This document shows, in pieces, positions 44,670 through 51,776 of a DNA stretch of 64,000 nucleotides. Source of the DNA: Streptomyces abikoensis (GTDB lineage Bacteria; Actinomycetota; Actinomycetes; Streptomycetales; Streptomycetaceae); the NCBI RefSeq assembly GCF_014648775.1, contig NZ_BMRT01000006.1, forward strand, positions 124,001 to 188,000, written 5' to 3'. Each line of letters starts with the position of its first letter. Within the stretch, counting starts at the first letter, position 1. The position numbers and the translations under genes were made by a program. The notes beneath the pieces were generated by a model, which saw only the letters and a list, made by a program, of their open reading frames with translations, ran no database searches and was not told where the DNA came from.

Positions 44670-45182
44670 ATGGGCATGAGCGTGACCATCTCGGCCGCGG
44701 CCGAGAACGATGCCGAGCAGATCCTCAAGCTCCAGTACCTCTGCTACCAGAGCGAGGCGGAGCTCCACGGCGACTACACCATCGAACCCCTGACGCAGAC
44801 GCTCGACGACCTGCGCGCCGAACTGGGCCGCGGCTGTGTGCTCGTGGCCCGGCTCGGCGAGGAGGTCGTCGGCTCGGTGCGCGCCACCGTCGACGCCGAG
44901 GGGACCGCCGTCATCACCGGGCTGATCGTCCACCCCCGGCTGCGGCGGCACGGCCTGGGCGGGCGGCTGCTCGCCGGGATCGAGGAGCGGCTGGCGGCCG
45001 AGTGGGACGCCAAGCGGTTCCGGCTGGCCACCGGCCGGCGCGGTGAGGGGAACGCGCGCCTCTACCGCAAGTGGGGCTACGCGCGCACCGGCGCGGACGC
45101 GGCCGGGCGGAACCTCACCGTGGTCACCCTGGAGAAGGAGGCCGGGCCCGCCGGGGCGCCCGCCCTGGTGACGACCGCCTGA
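44670..45182 (+). CDS. GNAT N-acetyltransferase
   Basis: A 170-residue acetyltransferase, acetyl-CoA-dependent, cytosolic. Core motifs: VLVARLGEEVVGSVRATVDAEGTAVITGLIVHPRLRRHGLGGRLLAGIEERL, with RRHGLGG as the pyrophosphate-binding P-loop (R/QxxGxG/A). Then NARLYRKWGYARTG, typical of small-molecule acetylators. Substrate not assignable. The ATG at 44670 has GGGGAGG upstream. It follows the sigma-like gene by 49 bp and may be co-transcribed. Confidence 0.88.
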   Translation: MGMSVTISAAAENDAEQILKLQYLCYQSEAELHGDYTIEPLTQTLDDLRAELGRGCVLVARLGEEVVGSVRATVDAEGTAVITGLIVHPRLRRHGLGGRLLAGIEERLAAEWDAKRFRLATGRRGEGNARLYRKWGYARTGADAAGRNLTVVTLEKEAGPAGAPALVTTA

Positions 45183-45201
45183 CGCCGGGGCGTGCCGGGT
45201 C

Positions 45202-45663
45202 TCAGCGCGGGGCCCGGCGCAGCCAGACCATCGCGGTCAGCGGCAGGACGACCGGGATGAAGAGATAGCCCATGCCGTAGTCCGACCAGACCGTGGCGTC
45301 GGGGAAGGCGGACGGCTCCAGCAGCGTCCAGGTGCCCACGGTCACCACACCCACCAGCTCGGCGGCGCAGCACACCAGCGCCGCCCTGCGGGCCCGTCCG
45401 CCGCCGCGCACCAGCGAGTACGTGATGAAGGCGTACACCACGGCGGCGGCCGCCGACAGGACGTACGCCAGCGGCGCCCGCCCGAAGTCCATGATCATCT
45501 GGACGATCGAGCGGGAGGCCGCCGCGACGGTGAAGACGCCGTAGAGCCAGACCAGCAGCCGGCCCGGCCCCTGGCCGAGGTCGAAACCGGCTCGCTCGCC
45601 CGTGTCGGTGTGCTCGGACATGCCAGTCGTGTGCCCGGACATGTCAGTCGTGTGCTCGGACAT
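45202..45663 (-). CDS. Four-TM integral membrane protein with N-terminal heptad repeats
   Basis: Unrecognised 153-residue membrane protein. Residues 1-21 are three near copies of a seven-residue unit (MSEHTTD, MSGHTTG, MSEHTDT), each of which begins with a possible start codon. Four hydrophobic helices follow (about 35-55, 64-86, 92-113, 128-148). The gene starts 1 bp after the upstream membrane-protein stop, with GGGGAGG inside that gene's end, so they are coupled. Both may form one small membrane complex. Their role is unknown; they are convergent with the acetyltransferase gene. Confidence 0.75.
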   Translation of the reverse strand: MSEHTTDMSGHTTGMSEHTDTGERAGFDLGQGPGRLLVWLYGVFTVAAASRSIVQMIMDFGRAPLAYVLSAAAAVVYAFITYSLVRGGGRARRAALVCCAAELVGVVTVGTWTLLEPSAFPDATVWSDYGMGYLFIPVVLPLTAMVWLRRAPR

Positions 45664-45664
45664 G

Positions 45665-46024
45665 TCAGCCTCCCCAGATGTCGTAGAGCCGCACTTCCAG
45701 CACGGCCAGGATCACGGCGCCCGCCGCCACGGTGGCCGAGCCCCAGCGGGTCCGCTCGGCCAGGGACATGAAGCCCGCCGCGGGCACGGCGGCCGCCGCG
45801 CCCAGCAGATAGGCCACGAAGATCGCCGTGCCCTGCGCCGGCTTCTCGCCACCGGACAGCCGCACCACGCCGACGACCAGCTGCACCAGCGCCAGCACCG
45901 CGACCACGGCCATGCCGATGAAGTGCCAGTCCTTGGTGGGCTCGTCCCGGGCGAAGGCGAAACCGCACCAGGCGGCCAGCGCGAGAGCGGCCAGACCGGC
46001 CGCGAGCGTCAGCGCGTCGAGCAC
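45665..46024 (-). CDS. Small integral membrane protein (hypothetical)
   Basis: Unrecognised 119-residue membrane protein with about four transmembrane helices (LDALTLAAGLAALALAAWCGF, FIGMAVVAVLALVQLVVGVV, AIFVAYLLGAAAAVPAAGF, SATVAAGAVILAVLEVRLY). I use the GTG at 46024, which opens directly into the first helix; the frame continues upstream over the promoter of the divergent met region but is low-quality there. It is the first gene of a two-gene minus-strand unit with the heptad-repeat protein. Confidence 0.7.
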   Translation of the reverse strand: MLDALTLAAGLAALALAAWCGFAFARDEPTKDWHFIGMAVVAVLALVQLVVGVVRLSGGEKPAQGTAIFVAYLLGAAAAVPAAGFMSLAERTRWGSATVAAGAVILAVLEVRLYDIWGG

Positions 46025-46197
46025 CGGGACCCCCGGGCGACGCGGGTGGGCGAAGGGGACGAGACAGGCATGGGACGACTTTAAACGCCCGGTACGGGCC
46101 CCTCGCGCGCGCCCCCGGCGTCCAGGGGGCGAGAGATCGAGTCCGGTATTCGGACAGGCTTGGCTGATTCGCACGTGCTTCTGTTTTACTTGCCCGC

Positions 46198-46287
46198 ATG
46201 ACCACGACGAGCACCCGCATCCTTGCGACCGAGGCGATGACGACGCCCGGTGCTGCTCGTCGCATGTGTCGAATGTGTGACTGCTGA
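46198..46287 (+). CDS. Met/Cys leader ORF upstream of metNIQ
   Basis: A 29-codon ORF about 200 bp before metN. Its C-terminal codons read RRMCRMCDC, so Met and Cys codons alternate right before the TGA, the pattern of a leader peptide that senses charged Met or Cys tRNA. The ATG at 46198 has no good ribosome site and lies near a TTTACT -10-like box, so it could be leaderless. Hairpins follow (CTCGC/GCGAG at 46299-46316). Cys-rich leader ORFs that attenuate sulfur genes are known in mycobacteria. Here the downstream genes import methionine. Inference; the peptide may not be made. Confidence 0.5.
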   Translation: MTTTSTRILATEAMTTPGAARRMCRMCDC

Positions 46288-46493
46288 GGGCCCCCGTGCC
46301 TCGCGCCCCGAAGCGAGACCCCGTAGCGCACCCCGTCCGGCCACCCGCCGACGGGAGCCGCGCCGCCCCCGCGTCACCAGAGCCCCGGCAGACCGCGTCC
46401 CACGCGCTTCCCAGGGCCCTCCGATGCCGCGTTCCGCAATGAATTCCCGTGCCGGCGCATCGCGTCGCGCACTCGACAGTGACGGAAACCCCT
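46288..46493 (+). promoter_or_regulatory. metN 5' leader after the leader ORF
   Basis: About 200 bp of non-coding DNA with several GC-rich stem-loops and no clear U-tract. I looked for the conserved SAM-riboswitch core and did not find it. No ribosome site is obvious before metN. Confidence 0.4.
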
Positions 46494-47543
46494 GTGATCA
46501 CCACTAAGGGCCTGACAAAGGTCTACCGCTCACGCGGCCGCGAGGTCACCGCCCTCGACGGCGTCGACCTCCACGTCCGTGAGGGCGAGGTGTACGGCGT
46601 CATCGGCCAGAGCGGCGCCGGCAAGTCGACCCTCATCCGCTGCGTCAACCTCCTGGAGCGCCCCAGCTCCGGCACGGTCACCGTGGCCGGCCAGGACCTC
46701 ACCGCCCTCGCCGGGCGGGGCCAGCGGGCCGGCGCCGAGCTGCGCAGGGCACGCAGCCGCATCGGCATGGTCTTCCAGCACTTCAACCTGCTCTCCTCGC
46801 GGACCGTGCAGGCCAACATCGAGCTGCCCCTGGAGATCCTCGGCGTCTCCGGCAAGGAGCGCGAGCGCAAGGCCCTGGAGCTGCTGGACCTCGTCGGCCT
46901 CGCCGACAAGGCCAAGGCCTACCCCGGCCAGCTCTCCGGCGGCCAGAAGCAGCGCGTGGGCATCGCCCGCGCCCTGGCCGGCGACCCCAAGGTGCTGCTC
47001 TCCGACGAGTCGACCTCCGCGCTCGACCCGGAGACCACCCGCTCCATCCTCCAGCTGCTGCGCGACCTCAACCAGCAGCTCGGCCTGACCGTCCTGCTGA
47101 TCACCCACGAGATGGACGTCGTCAAGACCATCTGCGACTCCGCGGCCCTGATGAAGGGCGGCCGCGTCGTGGAGTCCGGCACCGTCTCCGAACTGCTCGC
47201 CACCCCCGGCTCCGAGCTGGCCGCCGAGCTGTTCCCGGTCGGCGGCGAACCCTCCGGCCCGGACCGCACCGTCGTGGACGTCACCTTCCACGGCGACGCC
47301 GCGACCCAGCCCGTGATCTCCCAGCTGTCCCGTACGTACAACATCGACATCTCGATCCTGGGCGCCGCGATGGACACCGTCTGCGGCAAGCAGGTCGGCC
47401 GGATGCGCATCGAGCTGCCCGGCCGGTTCGAGGAGAACGTCGTCCCGATCGGCTTCCTGCGCGAGCAGGGCCTTCAGGTCGACGTGGCGGACGTACAGAC
47501 TCCGGCGCCTGCCGCCGCTCTCCTCAAGGAAGGTGCCAAGTGA
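46494..47543 (+). CDS. metN: Methionine ABC transporter ATP-binding protein
   Basis: ATPase of the MetNIQ importer of L/D-methionine (349 residues). Walker A GQSGAGKST, the Q-loop MVFQHFNLL, signature LSGGQKQRVGIARAL and Walker B VLLSDESTSALDPET are intact. The C-terminal NIL regulatory domain (about 265-340) binds methionine and inhibits transport when the cell is replete. Start: GTG 46494 (MITTKGL) matches the annotated start I recall for the S. coelicolor protein; GTG 46479 is an alternative. The stop overlaps metI (GTGA). Confidence 0.95.
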   Translation: MITTKGLTKVYRSRGREVTALDGVDLHVREGEVYGVIGQSGAGKSTLIRCVNLLERPSSGTVTVAGQDLTALAGRGQRAGAELRRARSRIGMVFQHFNLLSSRTVQANIELPLEILGVSGKERERKALELLDLVGLADKAKAYPGQLSGGQKQRVGIARALAGDPKVLLSDESTSALDPETTRSILQLLRDLNQQLGLTVLLITHEMDVVKTICDSAALMKGGRVVESGTVSELLATPGSELAAELFPVGGEPSGPDRTVVDVTFHGDAATQPVISQLSRTYNIDISILGAAMDTVCGKQVGRMRIELPGRFEENVVPIGFLREQGLQVDVADVQTPAPAAALLKEGAK

Positions 47544-48316
47544 CCTGGGCCGAGATGCAGCCCCTGCTGCGCGACGCGTGTCTCGACACGCTCTTCATGG
47601 TGTGGTGGTCCACCGTCTACGCCGTCCTCGGCGGCCTGCCGCTGGGCCTGCTGCTCGTCCTGACCGACCGCGGGGGCCTGCTCCAGAACGTCGCCGTCAA
47701 CAAGGTCCTCGGGGCGATCCTCAACCTGGGCCGCTCGCTGCCGTTCATCATCCTCATCGTCTGGCTGATCCCCTTCAGCCGGATGGTCGTCGGCACCTCC
47801 ATCGGCCCCAGCGCGGCCGTCGTGGCGCTCGCCATCGGAGCGGTCCCCTTCTTCGCCCGGCTGGTGGAGACCGCCGTCCGCGAGGTCGACCACGGGCTGG
47901 TCGAAGCCGTCCAGTCGATGGGCGGCGGCACCTGGACGCTCATCTTCAAGGTGCTCCTGCCGCAGGCCCTGCCCTCCCTGCTCGCGGGCCTGACCACCAC
48001 CGTCATCACCCTCATCGGCTACTCCGCCATGGCGGGCGCGGTCGGCGGCGGTGGTCTCGGCAACCTCGCCATCACCTACGGCTACCAGCGGCGCGAGGAC
48101 GCGCTGATGAACGTCACCATCCTGCTGCTGATCGCCATCGTGACCGTCGTCCAGATCGCCGGCGACCTCGCCGTACGCCGCCTCGCCTCGCGCGGCGGCC
48201 GCCAGGCGGCCCCCGTCGGCCTCCGCCGCCTCCTGCCCGCGCGGCCGAAGCCCGCCGCCGCCGGCACGGCCGCGGTGGCCGCCGAGCCCGAGCCCGCCCT
48301 CGACAAGGCGGTCTGA
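47540..48316 (+). CDS. metI: Methionine ABC transporter permease
   Basis: Permease subunit (258 residues) of MetNIQ with five transmembrane helices. The BPD signature region EAVQSMGGGTWTLIFKVLLPQALPSLLAGL contains the EAA coupling loop that contacts MetN. AMAGAVGGGGLGNLAITYGYQR is typical for MetI. The C-terminal 40 residues are an Arg/Pro/Ala-rich tail absent in enteric MetI. The GTG at 47540 overlaps the metN stop. The gap to metQ is 95 bp. Confidence 0.95.
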   Translation: MTWAEMQPLLRDACLDTLFMVWWSTVYAVLGGLPLGLLLVLTDRGGLLQNVAVNKVLGAILNLGRSLPFIILIVWLIPFSRMVVGTSIGPSAAVVALAIGAVPFFARLVETAVREVDHGLVEAVQSMGGGTWTLIFKVLLPQALPSLLAGLTTTVITLIGYSAMAGAVGGGGLGNLAITYGYQRREDALMNVTILLLIAIVTVVQIAGDLAVRRLASRGGRQAAPVGLRRLLPARPKPAAAGTAAVAAEPEPALDKAV

Positions 48317-48411
48317 CCAGCACCACCCCCCAAGACTCCCCGGAGCCCGGACCCTTTGCCGGGCGTCAGCACCGGGGCACCGAGAAACACCAAGCAAGGA
48401 AGGCACTCTTC

Positions 48412-49284
48412 GTGCGTACCACCGTCAAGCTCACCGCCGCCGTCGCGGCCGCCGCCGCCCTCACCCTCGGCCTGAGTGCCTGCAGCGCGCCCTCCGACAC
48501 CTCCACCTCCAGCAGCTCGAAGAAGGGCAAGGACGCCGACTCGGCCGCCAAGCTCGTCGTCGCCGCCAGCCCCACCCCGCACGGCGACATCCTCAACTTC
48601 GTCCGCGACAACCTCGCGGCCAAGGCCGGTCTGAAGCTGGAGGTGAAGGAGTTCAACGACTACGTCCTCCCCAACACCGCCACCCAGAACGGCGAGGTCG
48701 ACGCCAACTTCTTCCAGCACAAGCCCTACCTCGACGACTTCAACAAGAAGAACAAGACGGACATCGTGCCCGTCGTCAACGTCGAGATCGAGCCGCTCGG
48801 CCTCTACTCCAAGAAGGGCAAGAAGGTCGCCGACCTCGGCTCCGGCTCCACCATCGCCGTCCCCAACGACGCCACCAACGAGGGACGGGCGCTGAAGCTG
48901 CTCGCCGACAACGGCGTCATCAAGCTGAAGGACGGCGTCGGCGCCGCCGCCAAGCTCTCCGACGTCGCGGACGACAAGGGCGTGAAGTTCACCGAGCTCG
49001 AGGCCGCCCAGATCCCCTCCCGCCTCGACGACGTCGACGCCGCGGTGATCAACGGCAACTTCGCCATCAGCGCCAAGCTCAGCCCCGCCAAGGACGCCAT
49101 CGCGCTGGAGAAGGCGGAGGGCAACCCCTACGCCAACTTCCTGGCCGTCAAGAAGGGCAACGAGAAGGACCCCCGGATCGAGAAGCTCGCCAAGCTCCTC
49201 AACTCCGACGAGGTGAAGAAGTTCATCACGGAGAAGTTCAGCAACGGCGCCGTGATCCCCGCCTTCGGTCCCGTCGCGAGCTGA
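48412..49284 (+). CDS. metQ: Methionine-binding lipoprotein
   Basis: Substrate-binding protein of MetNIQ (290 residues). A lipoprotein signal ends in the lipobox LSAC, so it is anchored to the outer face of the membrane by the Cys near residue 23. A Ser-rich linker follows, then the NlpA-family fold: LVVAASPTPHGDILNFV, EVKEFNDYVLPNTATQNGEVDANFFQHKPYLDDF, and INGNFAI (ligand pocket). The GTG at 48412 follows AAGGAAGG. A strong terminator follows the gene. Confidence 0.95.
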   Translation: MRTTVKLTAAVAAAAALTLGLSACSAPSDTSTSSSSKKGKDADSAAKLVVAASPTPHGDILNFVRDNLAAKAGLKLEVKEFNDYVLPNTATQNGEVDANFFQHKPYLDDFNKKNKTDIVPVVNVEIEPLGLYSKKGKKVADLGSGSTIAVPNDATNEGRALKLLADNGVIKLKDGVGAAAKLSDVADDKGVKFTELEAAQIPSRLDDVDAAVINGNFAISAKLSPAKDAIALEKAEGNPYANFLAVKKGNEKDPRIEKLAKLLNSDEVKKFITEKFSNGAVIPAFGPVAS

Positions 49285-49316
49285 CACCTTGTAACCTCGG
49301 CCGTCCGTACGGACAC

Positions 49317-49352
49317 AGGCCCCGCGCACACGATCGCCCGTGCGCGGGGCCT
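49317..49352 (+). terminator. Terminator of metNIQ
   Basis: Perfect 13-bp stem, AGGCCCCGCGCAC with its complement, and a 10-nt loop, 33 bp after the metQ stop. Confidence 0.8.
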
Positions 49353-49449
49353 GGCGCTTGGCGCACCCGCCCGCACATGCTGCATGCTGGTGCACCCGGG
49401 CACGCCCCCGTACCACCCGAGCCCACCCGCCGCGGCGTTGGAGCAGCGC

Positions 49450-50157
49450 ATGACTTCCACCTTTCCGGACATCTCCATCAGTACGGACCGGCTGGTGCTG
49501 CGCCCGTTCGAGGCCGGGGACATCCCCCCGCTCGCCGAGATGATGAACGACGAGCTCGTCACCGCCTGGACCTCGGCCCCCTTCCCCTACACCACCGCCG
49601 ACGCCCGCGACTGGGCGCTGCGCCGGGCCCCCTCGGAACGCCTCTCCGGGCGCGGAATCGTCTTTGCGGTCGCCGAGTTCCTCACCCAGCGCCTCGTGGG
49701 CACCCTCCACCTCCGCAACACCGACTGGCGCACCCTCACCGCCGAGGTCGCCTATGTCACCGCCCCCTGGGCCCGGGGCGAGGGCTACGCCTGCGAAGCC
49801 GTCCTCGCCGCCGCCGAGTGGCTCTTCCGCGACCAGAAGTTCGAACGCCTGGAGATGCGCACCGCCGCCGACAACACCGCCGCCCAGCAGGTCGCCCAGA
49901 AGGCCGGCTGCGTCAGCGAGGGCGTCCTGCGCAGCGCCTGGATAGCGCGCAGCCGCCCCGAGGGCGGCGGCGCCGGCTGGACCGAGTCCCGGACGGACCT
50001 CATCATCTGGAGCCTGCTCCCCGAGGACCTCGACGAGGCCGAGGAGCCCCGGGCGTTCGGCGGATACGACGCCTACTCGTCCGCCGGCGACCGTTCCTCC
50101 CCCGGCGACTACACCCCCGCCGGAGGCTACGCCTCCGTCTTCCCCGACTGGCGCTGA
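49450..50157 (+). CDS. GNAT N-acetyltransferase (RimL type)
   Basis: A 235-residue acetyltransferase of the RimJ/L subgroup: ISTDRLVLRPFEAGDIPPLAEMMND, LVGTLHLRNTDWRTLTAEVAYVTAPWARGEGYACEAVLAAAEWLF (acetyl-CoA site) and LEMRTAADNTAAQQVAQKAGCVSEGVLR. The C-terminal 45 residues are a Tyr/Asp/Ser-rich tail of low complexity, unusual for the family. The ATG at 49450 (MTSTFPDIS) has GGAG upstream; an ATG at 49384 in the same frame would add Pro-rich residues. Confidence 0.88.
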   Translation: MTSTFPDISISTDRLVLRPFEAGDIPPLAEMMNDELVTAWTSAPFPYTTADARDWALRRAPSERLSGRGIVFAVAEFLTQRLVGTLHLRNTDWRTLTAEVAYVTAPWARGEGYACEAVLAAAEWLFRDQKFERLEMRTAADNTAAQQVAQKAGCVSEGVLRSAWIARSRPEGGGAGWTESRTDLIIWSLLPEDLDEAEEPRAFGGYDAYSSAGDRSSPGDYTPAGGYASVFPDWR

Positions 50158-50286
50158 GCCCACCGCCTTCGAAGGCCCGGACCGGTACCCGCCCGGGGTA
50201 CGCTCACCCTGCCCGATCGCGGGCACCCACCCCCTCGCGACCGCCCCGCGACCCGCCCCCCCACAAGCCCCAGGAGACTGACGACG

Positions 50287-51528
50287 ATGGCCGACCGGGT
50301 CACGGTGATCGGGTGGGACGGCTCACCGCTGCCGGTCGCCGCCCGCTCCGCGCTCGCGGCCGCCACCCTGGTCGCCGGCGCCGCGCACCACCTGGCCCTG
50401 CCCGAGGTGCCCGCAGACGCCGAGCGCGTCCGCCTCGGCAGCGTGGACCTCGCCGCCCGCCGCATCGCCCGGCACCGCGGCTCCGCCGTCGTCCTCGCCG
50501 ACGGCGACCCCGGTTTCTTCGGCGTCGTCCGCACCCTGCGCGCCCCCGAGCACGGCCTGGAGGTCGAGGTGGTGCCCGCCGTCTCCTCCGTCGCCGCCGC
50601 CTTCGCCCGGGCCGGCATGCCCTGGGACGACGCCCAGGTCGTCGTCGCCCACAGCCGGGACCTGCGACGCGCCGTCAACGTCTGCCGCGCCCACCCGAAG
50701 GTGGCCGTCCTCACCTCGCCCGGCGCCGGCCCCGCCGAGCTCGCCCTCCTCCTCGGCCCCGTCCACCGCACCTTCGTCATCTGCGAGGAACTGGGCACCG
50801 AGCGCGAGCAGGTCACCGTCGTCACCTCCGACCGGGCCGCGGACCACACCTGGCGCGACCCCAACGTGGTCCTCGTCATCGGCGGCTTCGGCACGCCCAC
50901 CGGCCGTGGCGGCTGGATCGCCGGCCGCGATCCCGGCTACCCGCCCGCCCTGCGGGGCTGGGCGCTGCCGGCGGACGCGTACGCCATCGGCGCCGCCGCC
51001 CCCGCCGCCGAGGCCACCGGGCTCGGCGAGGGGGAGTCCACCGAGCTCCGCGCCGCCCAACTGGCACGGCTCGGCCCGCGCGTGGGCGACCTCGTCTGGG
51101 ACATCGGCTGCGGCAGCGGCGCGGCGGCCGTCGAGGCCGCCCGCTTCGGCGCCGCCGTCATCGCCGTCGACCACGACCCCGCCGCCTGCCGCCGCACCAC
51201 CACCGTCGCCCGGCGCTACGGCGTCCAGCTCCAGGTCGTCCAGGGCGTCGCCCCGCAGGTCCTGGAGGACCTGCCGGAGCCCGACGTCGTCCGGGTCGGC
51301 GGCGGCGGAGCCCCCGTCGTGTCCGCCTGCGCGGACCGCCGCCCCGAGCGCATCGTCGCCCACGCCGCCACGCGTGACGACGCCGAGGCCATCGGGAGGG
51401 CGCTCGCGGAGGGCGGGTACGCCGTGGAGTGCACGCTGCTCCAAGCAGTGGAGTTGGACACAAGCGCCTGGACGGAGCGGGAGCGCGCCGTAGCCTTCCT
51501 TCTGAGTGGCCGTCGTACGCACCCTTGA
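50287..51528 (+). CDS. cobL: Precorrin-6Y C5,15-methyltransferase (decarboxylating)
   Basis: Corrin-ring methylase of 413 residues fusing CbiE- and CbiT-like halves, which methylate C5 and C15 and remove the acetate side chain in B12 synthesis. CbiE half (1-~200): RVTVIGWDG, AAHHLALPE, VVLADGDPGFFGVVRTL and VVPAVSSVAAAFARAGMPWDDAQVVVAHSRD. CbiT half (~260-413): LVWDIGCGSGAAAVEAAR, the SAM-binding motif I. The ATG at 50287 follows CAGGAG. The next genes supply the lower ligand and the ring start, so this is part of a corrin cluster, though most cob genes lie elsewhere. Confidence 0.93.
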   Translation: MADRVTVIGWDGSPLPVAARSALAAATLVAGAAHHLALPEVPADAERVRLGSVDLAARRIARHRGSAVVLADGDPGFFGVVRTLRAPEHGLEVEVVPAVSSVAAAFARAGMPWDDAQVVVAHSRDLRRAVNVCRAHPKVAVLTSPGAGPAELALLLGPVHRTFVICEELGTEREQVTVVTSDRAADHTWRDPNVVLVIGGFGTPTGRGGWIAGRDPGYPPALRGWALPADAYAIGAAAPAAEATGLGEGESTELRAAQLARLGPRVGDLVWDIGCGSGAAAVEAARFGAAVIAVDHDPAACRRTTTVARRYGVQLQVVQGVAPQVLEDLPEPDVVRVGGGGAPVVSACADRRPERIVAHAATRDDAEAIGRALAEGGYAVECTLLQAVELDTSAWTERERAVAFLLSGRRTHP

Positions 51529-51556
51529 CAGCGGGGGAGCGGGCGGAGGGTAGGCT
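51525..51556 (+). promoter_or_regulatory. Candidate promoter before bluB-cobT
   Basis: A consensus TTGACA (51525-51530) overlaps the cobL stop codon. TAGGCT (51551-51556) is the best -10, but the 20-bp spacer is long. About 215 nt of leader would follow; no B12-riboswitch core (B12 box) is visible in it. Confidence 0.4.
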
Positions 51557-51776
51557 GGCGGATCGTTGTTCAGCCGTCCCGGTCGCCTCGGGTGCCTCTC
51601 GGGCGCCTCGGTGTCCGACACCACAGCCGTCAATGCTCCGAACGCACCCCCCGCTTGGCGCGTACAGGGCAGGGTGGCACCGGACGGTACACAACGTGCC
51701 GCGACGTACACGCGCTCGTTCTTCTCCATGGGCGTGAGCGGTTGGAAGGAGCACTACCGATGGGCGAGGGGTACGC

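Noticed and set aside
46288..46493. SAM riboswitch upstream of metN
   Set aside because: The conserved S-box core and the usual actinobacterial pattern are absent; only GC-rich hairpins are visible.
51529..51776. Cobalamin riboswitch upstream of bluB-cobT
   Set aside because: No B12 box or aptamer core could be matched by eye.
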